A stretch of 64,000 nt of DNA from JAGNHS01 sp964609695 (GCA_964609695.1 CAZSSP010000003.1:124001-188000); one strand, 5' to 3'. Counted from the first letter of the stretch, positions 1 through 9,156 are shown. Notes: generated by a model not told the origin, from the letters alone. A program made the numbers and translations.

Positions 1-256
1 TCATTTCTTTTCCAGAGCCAGTCTCTCCGATGACAAGTACAGTGAGCTCAGATTCTTGAGCCAGTTTTAAATCTTCTTTGAGTTTTTGCATGAGAGGGCT
101 GATACCCCAAAACCAAGAGTTTTCTAGTTCTAGCTTTGTTTGAGCTTCGTTTGAATCTCTCAGCGTTCGAATGGAACTAAGATTTTTTCGTGGAAGTCCA
201 TTTGGGAAAAAATAACTTTCCTGAGTTTCGGTTTTGTCTTCTATATTTTTTTTCAT
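1..256 (-). CDS. sigma-54-dependent transcriptional activator, N-terminal fragment
   Basis: An open frame runs from an ATG at 256 on the minus strand off the left edge of the window, giving 85 residues. The last visible residues are a Walker A loop of the sigma-54 activator type (GETGSGKE). About 45 residues before it is a WFWGISPLMQ stretch, typical of the start of the AAA+ sigma-54 interaction domain. No receiver domain precedes the AAA+ domain: only about 45 charged residues do, so this is a short-N-terminus activator or a response-regulator-free type. The central and DNA-binding parts lie outside the window. The gene is divergent from the RHH-lepA operon. A sigma-54-like promoter occurs at 37235, but nothing links the two directly. 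Confidence 0.8.
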   Translation of the reverse strand, partial: MKKNIEDKTETQESYFFPNGLPRKNLSSIRTLRDSNEAQTKLELENSWFWGISPLMQKLKEDLKLAQESELTVLVIGETGSGKEM

Positions 257-391
257 AAAGTTCCTTTCAATTTCCACTTAGGGTGGAAAGAGTCGGGCCT
301 TTAGCAAATTAGATGCCAAAAATTCATTTTTTTAATTTTCAGTAACTTAGAAGCTTTTTAAATTGAGGAGCCTCATCAAAAATCATAGAGA

Positions 392-422
392 TTCCGATTT
401 TCTGGACTTTCTATGCTAAAAT
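392..422 (+). promoter_or_regulatory. putative promoter of RHH-lepA-pyrB operon
   Basis: An extended -10 element (TGC then TAAAAT, 417-422) lies about 75 bases before the RHH start. A weak -35 (TTCCGA, 392-397) sits at a longish 19-base spacing. This is a pattern match by eye only; the extended -10 is the stronger part. Confidence 0.35.
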
Positions 423-495
423 AGGGCCTGTTGGGGTTTCGAAAGAATTCTGACTAAATTTTTTATTCTTAAGGACGGCAACCGGGTTTAACGCA

Positions 496-741
496 GTGAA
501 TAAGACGGGAAGAAAGAAGATATCAACAACTGTTTACCTCACAGAAGAGCAGGTAGATGCGTTGAAAGAACTTCATCAGCGCACACGTGTCCCCATCGCA
601 GAATACATTCGATTGGGAATTGATATGGTTTTAAAGCAACATAGAGAAAGTCTTCCTGGACAAATCTCTCTCTTTGAGGGATTGGAAGAGGAGCTGGATT
701 CAGCGGACAAGGCCGATGACGACTCCGAACAAGATTCTTAG
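496..741 (+). CDS. small ribbon-helix-helix domain protein
   Basis: This 81-residue protein starts at a GTG. The first half reads like a ribbon-helix-helix DNA-binding fold: a basic N-terminus (GRKKIS), the strand TTVYLT, then helices covering EEQVDALKEL and PIAEYIRLGIDMVL. The last 25 residues are very acidic. RHH proteins normally bind DNA as dimers, so this is a candidate small repressor, perhaps of its own operon. It overlaps the lepA start by 26 bases, so translation is probably coupled. There is no good Shine-Dalgarno close to the GTG; AAGGA at about 471 is too far away, so the exact start is open. The target is unknown. Confidence 0.75.
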   Translation: MNKTGRKKISTTVYLTEEQVDALKELHQRTRVPIAEYIRLGIDMVLKQHRESLPGQISLFEGLEEELDSADKADDDSEQDS

Positions 742-2575
742 AAATTTTTCAATTATTGCCCATATCGATCATGGCAAATCGACGTTGGCCGATCGGATTA
801 TTGAATGCACGGGCGCGATCACAAAACGTGAAATGCAAAGCCAGGTACTCGATAATATGGACATCGAGCGTGAGCGCGGAATTACAATTAAAGCTCAAAC
901 CATTCGTCTCAATTATAAAGCCAAGGATGGAAACAATTACGTTCTTAATTTGATCGATACTCCCGGACACGTAGACTTCACTTATGAGGTGTCTCGCTCC
1001 TTGGCTGCTTGTGAGGGCGCTGTTCTTGTTATTGATGCCTCTCAAGGTGTTGAGGCTCAAACATTGGCTAATCTCTATTTAGCATTAGACAATGATTTAG
1101 ATATTATTCCTGTTATTAATAAAATCGATCTTCCTTCTGCGGATGTTGATGGCGTTAAAAAGCAAATTGAAGACGTTATTGGACTTCCAGGTGATGATGC
1201 TATTCCGGCTTCCGCTAAAGAAGGTATTGGTATCAGTGATATTCTTGAGGCGGTTGTTAATAAAATCCCATCTCCTCAAGGTGAACTCTCTCACCCGCTT
1301 CAAGCTTTGATAATGGATTCTTGGTACGACAATTATCAGGGAACCGTCATGTTGATTCGTATTATGGAAGGCACCCTCCGTAAGGGTGATCGCCTTCAAA
1401 TGATGTACATGAATAAAATGTTGCGCTCTGAAGATAAGGAACCACGTTTTTATCAGGTGATTCGAATGGGATACATCACTCCAAAATATATTGATATTGA
1501 GGAGGCAGGTCCTGGGGAGGTTATATTCTTAATTTGTGGTATTAAAACTGTTCGTGACACTCGAATAGGTGACACCATCACGCATTGGCATGAGCAAAGC
1601 ACTGAAAATTATTTGCCTCCTGTGGCCACTGAGCCCTTAGAAGGTTTTAAAGAAGTTAAACCAGTCGTGTTCTCTGGGATTTTTCCTACTGATGGAAAAG
1701 ATTATCCCAATTTAAAAGACGCACTTGAAAAGTTATATCTCAATGATTCGGCATTAACATTTGAGCCCGAATCTTCGGCGGCTTTAGGTTTTGGATTCCG
1801 TTGTGGATATTTAGGTTTGCTCCATATGGAGATTGTTCAAGAGAGATTAGAGCGAGAATATAATCTTAATCTGATTTCTACGGCTCCTGGTGTGAAATAT
1901 CGGGTCACTAAAACTGATGGAAGTGTATTTGAGATTGATAATCCCGCTTTGCTTCCAGCTCCTCATATGATTGAAAAAGTTGAAGAGCCATATATAGTGG
2001 GCACGATACACACCCCCGCAGAATATGTTGGGGCCATTATCGGTCTTTGTGAAAATCGTCGCGGTATTCAAGAGCGAATTGATTACATCACCCCTGAGCG
2101 TTGTGCTGTGATTTATCATTTGCCTTTGGGTGAAATGCTTTTTGATTTCTACGATAAGTTGAAGTCTATCACTAAGGGTTATGCAAGTTTTGACTATGAA
2201 CTTGAGGACATGCGAGATAGTGAACTTGTTAAATTGGATATTTTAATTAATGGAGAGGCTGTCGATGCACTTTCTATTATTGTTCATAAATCAAAATCCT
2301 ATGACCGTGGTCGTGAACTCACGAAAAAGATGAAGGAAGTTATTCCGCGCCAACAATTTGAAGTGGCTATTCAGGCGACCATCGGATCGAAGGTTATTGC
2401 TCGAGAAACCGTGGGCGCATTAAGGAAAAACGTTTTGGCCAAATGTTATGGTGGGGATATTTCTAGAAAGCGAAAACTTCTAGAGAAACAAAAAGAGGGT
2501 AAGAAGCGTATGAAGTCTATCGGCTTAGTCGAAGTGCCTCAAGAAGCTTTCTTAGCCATTCTTAAGGTGGAGTGA
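716..2575 (+). CDS. lepA: elongation factor 4 (LepA), ribosome back-translocase GTPase
   Basis: LepA is a translational GTPase that acts on stalled or mis-translocated ribosomes, at the membrane or in the cytoplasm. I chose the ATG at 716, which gives 619 residues, close to the family length of about 600. The frame is open upstream, but that part encodes no LepA sequence and overlaps the RHH gene. Visible motifs are G1 AHIDHGKS (residues 15-22), G3 DTPGHVDF (81-88) and G4 NKID (135-138). Later come the EF-G-like domains and a Lys/Arg-rich LepA C-terminal domain (GGDISRKRKLLEKQKEGKKR) that ends in a LAILKVE tail. The stop overlaps the pyrB start as TGATG. Confidence 0.97.
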   Translation: MTTPNKILRNFSIIAHIDHGKSTLADRIIECTGAITKREMQSQVLDNMDIERERGITIKAQTIRLNYKAKDGNNYVLNLIDTPGHVDFTYEVSRSLAACEGAVLVIDASQGVEAQTLANLYLALDNDLDIIPVINKIDLPSADVDGVKKQIEDVIGLPGDDAIPASAKEGIGISDILEAVVNKIPSPQGELSHPLQALIMDSWYDNYQGTVMLIRIMEGTLRKGDRLQMMYMNKMLRSEDKEPRFYQVIRMGYITPKYIDIEEAGPGEVIFLICGIKTVRDTRIGDTITHWHEQSTENYLPPVATEPLEGFKEVKPVVFSGIFPTDGKDYPNLKDALEKLYLNDSALTFEPESSAALGFGFRCGYLGLLHMEIVQERLEREYNLNLISTAPGVKYRVTKTDGSVFEIDNPALLPAPHMIEKVEEPYIVGTIHTPAEYVGAIIGLCENRRGIQERIDYITPERCAVIYHLPLGEMLFDFYDKLKSITKGYASFDYELEDMRDSELVKLDILINGEAVDALSIIVHKSKSYDRGRELTKKMKEVIPRQQFEVAIQATIGSKVIARETVGALRKNVLAKCYGGDISRKRKLLEKQKEGKKRMKSIGLVEVPQEAFLAILKVE

Positions 2576-3462
2576 TGCTTAAAAAAGATTTGCTTAATGT
2601 TGCAGATTTGAGTGATCAGGATTTAAAAAAAATAATTCTTAAAGCAGCTTTTGAGAAACTACCTTCAAAAGCCTACAGCAACAAAGTCTCTGCGGCGGCT
2701 TTGGTTTTTTTCGAAAACTCATCTAGGACACGAATGAGTTTTGAGCGAGCTTGTCAAGTTGTAGGTCGTCCTTATTCTGTTTTTGATGTTGAACAGTCTT
2801 CGATTTCTAAAGGCGAAACTCTCAAGGAAACTTTTGAAGTTCTTCATGATTATGGATATCGATATTTTATTGTTCGAATTAAAGAAGAAGGTCTTCTTCG
2901 ACAATTACAGGAATTAGAAGGCTCTCATGTGATTAGTGCGGGTGAGGGAACTGTTTCTCATCCCACTCAGGTGTTGGGAGATGCTGCGGCCCTGCTTTCT
3001 TATACGAAAAAAAAGGACATTAAAGCTCTTAAGGGTTTAAAAATGGCTATTGTGGGCGACCTTTTACACTCAAGGGTGGCCAAGTCTTGGTACGATTTGG
3101 CGCCTAGATTGGGAATCAAGTTAACTTTGGTCTCTCCTCATAATTGGCGTCCAGATTGGGGCAATGAACTTCCTTATTTTGATTCACTCCGTAAAGCTCA
3201 AAAGGACTGCGATGCTATTATGGCTCTTAGGGTGCAAAGAGAGCGTCATGGTGCGAGTTCTGGCGACCGTGAATGGCAAAATTATCTTAGAAATTTTCAG
3301 TTGAGAAAGTCTGATTTAACTTTAAAACAAGTTTATTTACATCCCGGCCCTACAAATTGGGGTGTGGAGCTCTCAGAAGAACTCTACGCGGTATCTAAGG
3401 CAAACTTAATTTCATTACAGCGTAAAAAATGCTTTCACGTTAGAGCCTTGTTATTGAGTTAA
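2575..3462 (+). CDS. pyrB: aspartate carbamoyltransferase catalytic subunit
   Basis: The enzyme condenses carbamoyl phosphate with aspartate in pyrimidine synthesis. The 295-residue product starts at ATG 2575, which overlaps the lepA stop and has a good AAGGTGGAG ribosome site; a GTG one codon earlier is also possible. The carbamoyl-phosphate loop SSRTR is at residues 49-53, followed by HPTQVLGD, GDLLHSRVAKS and LRVQRERH, all family signatures. The late loop reads HPGPTNWGVE, where many relatives have Arg in place of Trp. The protein is slightly shorter than the usual 305-311 residues. No pyrI regulatory subunit or pyrC is visible. carA and carB follow, so the enzyme's substrate is made next door. 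Confidence 0.95.
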   Translation: MLKKDLLNVADLSDQDLKKIILKAAFEKLPSKAYSNKVSAAALVFFENSSRTRMSFERACQVVGRPYSVFDVEQSSISKGETLKETFEVLHDYGYRYFIVRIKEEGLLRQLQELEGSHVISAGEGTVSHPTQVLGDAAALLSYTKKKDIKALKGLKMAIVGDLLHSRVAKSWYDLAPRLGIKLTLVSPHNWRPDWGNELPYFDSLRKAQKDCDAIMALRVQRERHGASSGDREWQNYLRNFQLRKSDLTLKQVYLHPGPTNWGVELSEELYAVSKANLISLQRKKCFHVRALLLS

Positions 3463-3484
3463 TAAGCGCTGTCGCGGAGCCTCT

Positions 3485-3519
3485 AGAGAGTTTAGTGTCA
3501 CTATGACGCAAGTCTCTCT
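3485..3519 (+). promoter_or_regulatory. stem-loop in the carA leader
   Basis: AGAGAG (3485-3490) pairs with CTCTCT (3514-3519). Inside it, GTGTCA and TGACGC pair around a CTA loop with one G-T wobble. There is no T-run after it, so it does not look like a terminator. It ends just before the G-rich ribosome site of the small leader ORF at 3539, so it could expose or hide that site. Confidence 0.4.
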
Positions 3520-3538
3520 GAAAACAGGGGGGGCAAAG

Positions 3539-3604
3539 ATGCAAAATCTAGCTTTTTTCTTGCAGTCTAATGGAATATCGACCAAAGTTTTATTTTTAGA
3601 ATGA
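3539..3604 (+). CDS. predicted 21-residue carA leader peptide
   Basis: An ATG at 3539 lies five bases after a run of seven G (3527-3533, following AACA), a strong Shine-Dalgarno-like site. It opens a 21-codon frame (MQNLAFFLQS... ending KVLFLE). Its TGA stop overlaps the carA ATG as ATGA (3601-3604). The carA start itself has no recognisable ribosome site in its AT-rich upstream bases, so coupling from this leader would explain how carA is translated. The peptide is hydrophobic and has no run of a single amino acid, so classical attenuation by a specific charged tRNA is not obvious. It rests on architecture alone and needs conservation to confirm. Confidence 0.5.
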   Translation: MQNLAFFLQSNGISTKVLFLE

Positions 3605-4767
3605 CCGAAAAAATCCCTGTTCAAATTGTCCTTGAAAAAGGTGCCCTTTTGGAAGGCCGCGGGTGGGGTGATTTTTCCAATTATCGTTCTGGTGAGTTTG
3701 TTTTTAGCACGGCGATGAGCGGTATTGAAGAATCTCTAACTGACCCCAGTTTTGCCAAACAAGTTTTAGTCAATACGGTGTCTCATGTGGGTAACACAGG
3801 GATAAATTTAGAAGATCACGAAAGTTCAAAGATGTGGGCTGAGGGTCTAATCTGTCGTCATGTAGAAACGGTGCCTTCAAGTTGGCGATCGCGATTGAGT
3901 CTTCCTACTTGGATACAAGAACAGAAAAAGTTTTTGGTAGATAAAGTGGACACTCGAAAACTGACAATTTTTTTAAGAGAGACTGGATCGCAAAGAGGAT
4001 TGGTTTTTCCAAAGGGGAAGCTCAGCATAGAAGCTGCCCAAAAGTATATTTTAGAAAATGTTCCTTCAATGGCGTCTTTAGAATTAAGTCGTCATGTCTC
4101 TTGCGAGAAAGCCTATGACTTCACTACAGACACGCAGGCTTATTGGCCCATGAAAGATATTACGCGTGGCCAAGAGTCTAGCCTAAGACCTAAAGTTTTA
4201 GTTTGGGACTTTGGGGTGAAGACTAATACGTTGAGATGGCTTCATTATCTGGGATTAGATGTTAGTGTTTTGCCTGCGACAGCTAAGGCCGAGGATTTTT
4301 TATCGACGAAAGCCTCTGGAATTTTATTGAGCAATGGCCCAGGAGATCCCGGGGCAGCTACTTTTTTACACGAGGAATTAAAAAAACTTTTAGGGCGAAT
4401 TCCGATTTTTGGAATTTGTATGGGTCATCAACTTCTTGGAATTGCCTTAGGTGCTAAAACTCGAAAAATGAAGTTTGGACATCGAGGAATTCACCATCCT
4501 GTTGTGCAGTTCGATAAGGCTCGTAATCCCTTAAGAACGTGGATCACAAGTCAAAATCATGGTTTTGAGGTTGAAGAGGCTTCATTACCCTCCAATGTGT
4601 GGGTGAGTTTTCGCCATGCAGATGATCAATCCGTTGAAGGATTGGAAGCCCCCAATCAGAAATGTTTTTCTGTTCAATTTCATCCGGAGTCCGCGCCTGG
4701 ACCCTTCGATTGTTTTGATCTCTTTAAACGTTTTCAAGAGGAAGTTGTGAATTATGTTAGTCGATGA
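3601..4767 (+). CDS. carA: carbamoyl-phosphate synthase small (glutaminase) subunit
   Basis: CarA releases ammonia from glutamine and channels it to CarB for carbamoyl phosphate synthesis. The 388 residues match the family length. The N-terminal CPSase domain is recognisable from GEFVFSTAMSG and SLTDPSF, and DTRKLT comes later. The C-terminal class I amidotransferase domain has the nucleophile in GICMGHQLLG (Cys273) and the His/Glu pair in FHPES (His361, Glu363). The start gives the expected short N-terminus, but its ribosome site is poor (see the leader ORF ending here). The gene overlaps the next one by 14 bases. It sits in a pyrB-carA-hypothetical-carB cluster. Confidence 0.96.
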   Translation: MTEKIPVQIVLEKGALLEGRGWGDFSNYRSGEFVFSTAMSGIEESLTDPSFAKQVLVNTVSHVGNTGINLEDHESSKMWAEGLICRHVETVPSSWRSRLSLPTWIQEQKKFLVDKVDTRKLTIFLRETGSQRGLVFPKGKLSIEAAQKYILENVPSMASLELSRHVSCEKAYDFTTDTQAYWPMKDITRGQESSLRPKVLVWDFGVKTNTLRWLHYLGLDVSVLPATAKAEDFLSTKASGILLSNGPGDPGAATFLHEELKKLLGRIPIFGICMGHQLLGIALGAKTRKMKFGHRGIHHPVVQFDKARNPLRTWITSQNHGFEVEEASLPSNVWVSFRHADDQSVEGLEAPNQKCFSVQFHPESAPGPFDCFDLFKRFQEEVVNYVSR

Positions 4768-5392
4768 ATATTTAGCCCGAGTCATAGAAGCCTACTTTAA
4801 AGATGAATATTACGAAGAAATTAAAGTGGCTCGAGACGAATTTTTTGCGGCCACTGGAAACGTGGCCGATGGTTCTGAACATTTCGAAGCTAAAATGAAT
4901 AACTTTTTGGATTGGTATGTTTTTGATCGCCCCTTAAAAAAAATTGGGATTGTTCCTATAAAAGCTTTTGTTCAAGATCATACAAAAGAAATGAGTGAAG
5001 AAGAGCGGGGAATATACGATGACTTCAGTCTTTCAAAGGTTTCAGTATATGAAATGCTAAAAATAAAAGGCAACGATCTTTACGTGCAAGATCTTTTCGA
5101 CCGCGAAAAATGTGTGATTGAAGAGTCTGAGCTTTCTTCTGGATTTACAAAGGGCGATATTTTTCAAACTCGTCTACTTAAATATCGCGAGAGATTGTTG
5201 CTCGGAAGCGCTTTTGTTTTTCACCCCTATGAAGCCAAGGCTTTCATTCAAAAACAAATTAAAAAGGTCAAATACTTAAAAGATGCTCATAGGCAAACAT
5301 TGCTCCATAAGCTTTCAGCAATGAAGCAAAAGGCTGAGCAATACACACACATTGACGTTAAATATATTTATTCGGAAGAACCCATACTATGA
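4754..5392 (+). CDS. conserved-looking hypothetical protein between carA and carB
   Basis: I do not recognise this 212-residue protein. It has no signal peptide or membrane segment and is rich in charged residues and aromatics, predicted largely helical. Notable parts are an acidic N-terminus with DEYYEEIK, the segment NNFLDWYVFDRP, and a Lys-rich C-terminal third. It starts inside the end of carA after an AGAGGAAG site and ends by overlapping the carB ATG (ATGA). It is therefore translationally locked between the two subunits of carbamoyl-phosphate synthase. That placement suggests a cytoplasmic role with the enzyme or simple operon hitch-hiking; I cannot decide which. Confidence 0.8.
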   Translation: MLVDEYLARVIEAYFKDEYYEEIKVARDEFFAATGNVADGSEHFEAKMNNFLDWYVFDRPLKKIGIVPIKAFVQDHTKEMSEEERGIYDDFSLSKVSVYEMLKIKGNDLYVQDLFDREKCVIEESELSSGFTKGDIFQTRLLKYRERLLLGSAFVFHPYEAKAFIQKQIKKVKYLKDAHRQTLLHKLSAMKQKAEQYTHIDVKYIYSEEPIL

Positions 5393-8300
5393 GTCGAGCC
5401 AAAACTTTTAATACGGTGATGATATTGGGAAGTGGTCCCATCACCATCGGACAAGCTTGTGAATTTGATTATTCAGGAACTCAAGCCTGTAGAGCATTAA
5501 AAGAAGAAGGTTATAAAGTTATACTGCTCAATTCCAATCCGGCGACGATTATGACCGATCCTGGTGTAGCCGATAGAACTTATATTGAGCCCTTGGATCC
5601 TTCCGTAGTGATAGAGATTCTTCGAAAAGAAGGTGTTGATGCTATTTTGCCCACCATGGGAGGGCAAACGGCACTCAATATTATAATGAATTTAGCCAAC
5701 ATCCCACATGCCCTAGACGGTGTTGAGATTATAGGAGCCAATTTAAGAGCCATTCACTTGGCGGAAAATCGCAGAGCTTTTCGTGAGCTTGTTGAAAGTT
5801 TGGGAATGGATTCTCCCAGGTCTGCAATTATACGAAACATTGATGATGCTCGTGCTTTTGTTGAAGATGTTGGTTTTCCTTTTATTTTGCGTCCAAGTTT
5901 TACATTGGGTGGATCAGGCCAGAGCATTGTTTTTTCGTCTGAAGAGCTGATTGATAAAACCAATAGAGCTCTTGAATATAGTCCTATTGGCGAAGCTCTT
6001 GTTGAAGAAAGTGTGAAAGGTTGGAAAGAGTTTGAACTTGAGGTCATGAGAGATCGTCAAGACAACGCCATTGTTGTTTGTAGTATTGAGAATTTAGACC
6101 CAATGGGTGTGCATACCGGAGATTCTATTACGGTAGCGCCACAGCAAACTCTTACCGATAGAGAGTATCAAGCGATGCGCTGGGAAGCACTTCGTTTAAT
6201 ACGTGCTGTAGGTGTTGAGACGGGTGGATGTAACGTGCAGTTTGCTGTGAATCCGCTCAATGGCAGAAGAGTTGTTATCGAAATGAATCCGCGTGTGTCT
6301 CGCTCTTCGGCTTTAGCCTCTAAGGCCACAGGATTTCCGATTGCTTATGTAGCCACTAAGTTGGCTATTGGTTACAATCTTTCTGAAGTTGATAATAGAA
6401 TCACTTTAAGCACTAAGGCTTGTTTTGAACCTCCAATTGATTATGTGGCTTTAAAAATTCCTCGATTTCATTTTGAAAAATTTCCAGGGGCTATAGATGA
6501 ATTGCTTCCTCAAATGCAAAGTGTGGGAGAGGTTTTATCTTTTGGCACGAGTTTAGGAGAGGCCTACCATAAAGCGCTTAATAGTTTAGAGAGAAAGTGG
6601 CCCCAATTTAAACCGGTAGATTCACAAAATCCACAAGAGGCCTGGAGCTTTGAAAAAGAAGACTTGCTGATAAAAGCTCATTCCAAAAGATCTTTTGCCG
6701 TTTGGGATGCTTTAGCTTGTGGCGTATCTCCAGAAGAAGTGGCCCATTGGATGGAGTGGGACCCGTGGTTCACGCGGCAATTAAAATTGTATCAAGAAGA
6801 AAATTCATTGGGGCCTCGAGCAATAAATCTTTCTAAAGATAATCCTCATTTTGAAATGATAGACACTTGTTCGGGTGAGAATAGAGTGCAAACTTCTTAT
6901 TTTTATTCGACAAGAGAAAATTTTTCATTTGAGTCTCCGCAAAATCCTTATTTAGAAACACAAAGTTTAGCTTTACCTAAAGATAAACGTGGTCGAGCTG
7001 TGATATTGGGTTCTGGCCCAAATCGTATTGGTCAGGGTGTGGAATTTGATTATTGCTGCGTTCATGCTTCCTTGGCTTTATTAAAGCTAGGATTTGAAAC
7101 AGTTATGATTAACTGTAATCCTGAAACTGTAAGCACCGATCCGACTACATCGACTCGTTTATATTTAGAGCCCTTACATGAAGATTCTGTTCGAGCTATT
7201 CTTGAAAAGGAATTGGGACCTTTAAAGGCTGCCGGTCAAGAAGCTTTTGTTGTGATTCAAATGGGTGGTCAAACACCCTTAAAATTAGCTTCGAAGATTG
7301 AATCTTGGGGCTATAAATTATTAGGAACCACTCAACAGAGTATTGATTTGTGTGAAGATCGCGAAAAATTCGCTAAGTTTCTAAAGAAAAATAATATTCA
7401 TTATCCAAGTTTTGCATCGGCTACGACTCTTGAAGAATCTATAAAAGTTGTAAAAAAAATTGGTTATCCAGTATTAGTGAGGCCCTCCTATGTTTTGGGT
7501 GGGCGGGGTATGAAAATTTGTTATTCTGATTTAGAACTTACAGAAGCTTTTCATGCAGCTAAGCAAGTGAATTCTGATTTCCCTTTATATCTGGACAAAT
7601 ATCTTAAAGATGCCATTGAATATGACATTGATGGACTCTGCGATGGAAAAAAAGCTTGGGTTGCGGGAGTTATGGAACACGTTGAAGAGGCGGGAATACA
7701 TAGCGGTGATTCTAGTTGCGTGATTCCACCTTTTAGATTGCCTGCTTCAAAGATTGATGAAATGGCCGGGATTGCTAAAAAAATTGCGGTAGGTTCTGGA
7801 GGAAAAGGTTTCTTTAATATTCAAATGGCAGTTGTGGGCGAAGATGTTTTCGTTATCGAAGCCAATCCTCGAGCTTCTCGTACGGTGCCATTTTTAGCAA
7901 AAGCCACTGGCTATTCTTTGGTCGAGTGGGCGATTCGCTCTGCTTTAGGTGAAGAGTCGGTTTCTGAAATTGTGAAAGAAGCACCTATCCCTGGAAATTA
8001 TCGCTTACCTAGTCATGGATATGCCGTGAAAACACCTGTCTTTCCGTTTGAGAAATTTAGAAATGTGGATCCAATTTTAGGACCAGAAATGAGAAGTACG
8101 GGTGAAGTTATGGGCGTGGGTCCCAATGCCGGAGATGCTTTGGCTAAATCGTTTTTAGCCTCTGGAGTTAAGCTTCCCGAAAAAGGCGGAATTTTGTTGA
8201 GTGTGAAGGATCGAGATAAAAATCGATTGCTTCCCATCGCAAGGGGCCTTTCTTTAATGGGCTTTAGACTTTTGGGAACTCCTGGCACTTCAAGTTTTTT

Positions 8301-8604
8301 AGTCAGAGCGGGAATTGATTGTGAACAAGTTCAAAAAATTGGGCAAGCACCCATGGGACAAGATTTACTTCATTTCTTGCAGTCTTCAAAAGTACAAATG
8401 GTGGTGAACACTACTGAAACAGCAGGTTCCTTTAAAGATGGTGAAAGTATTCGGCAGATTGCTTTAAGGTTGAGAATTCCTCTTATGAGTACAATTTCTG
8501 CTGCTGAAATGGCACTTATGGCTATTGAGAGACTTAAAAAGGGCCATATTCCTACAGTTTGCTTGCAAGACTTCATTGCAGGCGCTCAATTGACGCAGGT
8601 TTAA
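5389..8604 (+). CDS. carB: carbamoyl-phosphate synthase large subunit
   Basis: CarB makes carbamoyl phosphate from bicarbonate, ammonia and two ATP. The 1071 residues are full length. Two homologous halves are visible: the first opens with GSGPITIGQACEFDYSGTQA, the second with GSGPNRIGQGVEFDYCCVHA around residue 540. Each carries an ATP-grasp domain (EMNPRVSRSSALASKATG in the first, EANPRASRTVPFLAKATG in the second). The last 130 or so residues form the MGS-like allosteric domain (LLSVKDRDKNRLLPIARGL). The ATG overlaps the stop of the preceding hypothetical gene by four bases. Confidence 0.98.
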   Translation: MSRAKTFNTVMILGSGPITIGQACEFDYSGTQACRALKEEGYKVILLNSNPATIMTDPGVADRTYIEPLDPSVVIEILRKEGVDAILPTMGGQTALNIIMNLANIPHALDGVEIIGANLRAIHLAENRRAFRELVESLGMDSPRSAIIRNIDDARAFVEDVGFPFILRPSFTLGGSGQSIVFSSEELIDKTNRALEYSPIGEALVEESVKGWKEFELEVMRDRQDNAIVVCSIENLDPMGVHTGDSITVAPQQTLTDREYQAMRWEALRLIRAVGVETGGCNVQFAVNPLNGRRVVIEMNPRVSRSSALASKATGFPIAYVATKLAIGYNLSEVDNRITLSTKACFEPPIDYVALKIPRFHFEKFPGAIDELLPQMQSVGEVLSFGTSLGEAYHKALNSLERKWPQFKPVDSQNPQEAWSFEKEDLLIKAHSKRSFAVWDALACGVSPEEVAHWMEWDPWFTRQLKLYQEENSLGPRAINLSKDNPHFEMIDTCSGENRVQTSYFYSTRENFSFESPQNPYLETQSLALPKDKRGRAVILGSGPNRIGQGVEFDYCCVHASLALLKLGFETVMINCNPETVSTDPTTSTRLYLEPLHEDSVRAILEKELGPLKAAGQEAFVVIQMGGQTPLKLASKIESWGYKLLGTTQQSIDLCEDREKFAKFLKKNNIHYPSFASATTLEESIKVVKKIGYPVLVRPSYVLGGRGMKICYSDLELTEAFHAAKQVNSDFPLYLDKYLKDAIEYDIDGLCDGKKAWVAGVMEHVEEAGIHSGDSSCVIPPFRLPASKIDEMAGIAKKIAVGSGGKGFFNIQMAVVGEDVFVIEANPRASRTVPFLAKATGYSLVEWAIRSALGEESVSEIVKEAPIPGNYRLPSHGYAVKTPVFPFEKFRNVDPILGPEMRSTGEVMGVGPNAGDALAKSFLASGVKLPEKGGILLSVKDRDKNRLLPIARGLSLMGFRLLGTPGTSSFLVRAGIDCEQVQKIGQAPMGQDLLHFLQSSKVQMVVNTTETAGSFKDGESIRQIALRLRIPLMSTISAAEMALMAIERLKKGHIPTVCLQDFIAGAQLTQV

Positions 8605-8662
8605 GCATCTGGCAAATCATTAGTGCGGCCAAGAGTAATTACGCCGTTGAAGGATTGTTCTT

Positions 8663-9136
8663 ATGGAAGATAAAATACCCCTTACCATCGCTGGTAAAGA
8701 AGCTCTTGAAGCAGAATTAAAAAGACTCAAAGGCGTAGAACGTCCTGCTATAATTCATGCCATTGAAGTGGCGCGTGCCAATGGCGATCTTTCAGAAAAT
8801 GCCGATTATCAATTTGCAAAAGAAAAGCAATCTTTTATTGAGGGAAGAATTTTAGATATTGGCGATAAGCTCGCCCGTGCTGAAGTGATCGACCCTTCTA
8901 AAATCCAGGCCGAAAAGGTTGTATTTGGAGCAACTGTCACACTCGTAGACGAAGATGGAAAAGAAAGACGCTATCAGATTGTGGGTGAGCCAGAAGCGGA
9001 TCTCGAAAAAGGAAAAATATCTGTCAGTTCACCTATATCCAGAGCTCTTTTGGGAAAAATTGCAGGCGATGAGGCTGTTGTTAGAAGTCCAAAGGGCGAA
9101 GTCGTTTATGAAGTGTCTAAGGTTGAATACATTTAA
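8663..9136 (+). CDS. greA: transcription elongation factor GreA
   Basis: GreA inserts its coiled coil into the RNA polymerase secondary channel and stimulates cleavage of backtracked RNA. The 157-residue length is standard. The N-terminal helical hairpin is visible (EALEAELKRLK, then NGDLSENADYQFAKEKQ, whose acidic tip carries the catalytic Asp/Glu pair). The C-terminal FKBP-like domain ends in SPKGEVVYEVSKVEYI. The start follows a GAAGGA site. It lies 58 bases after carB and just before recG, all on the same strand. Confidence 0.96.
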   Translation: MEDKIPLTIAGKEALEAELKRLKGVERPAIIHAIEVARANGDLSENADYQFAKEKQSFIEGRILDIGDKLARAEVIDPSKIQAEKVVFGATVTLVDEDGKERRYQIVGEPEADLEKGKISVSSPISRALLGKIAGDEAVVRSPKGEVVYEVSKVEYI

Positions 9137-9156
9137 TAAAGGGGGCCTCGTTAGCG

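Noticed and set aside
749..2119. Several open frames antisense to lepA
   Set aside because: lepA covers this DNA with strong conserved motifs; the opposite frames have no domain or ribosome site.
2572..3462. pyrB starting at GTG 2572 instead of ATG 2575
   Set aside because: The ATG is adjacent, has the same ribosome site and overlaps the lepA stop in the usual way; the difference is one codon.
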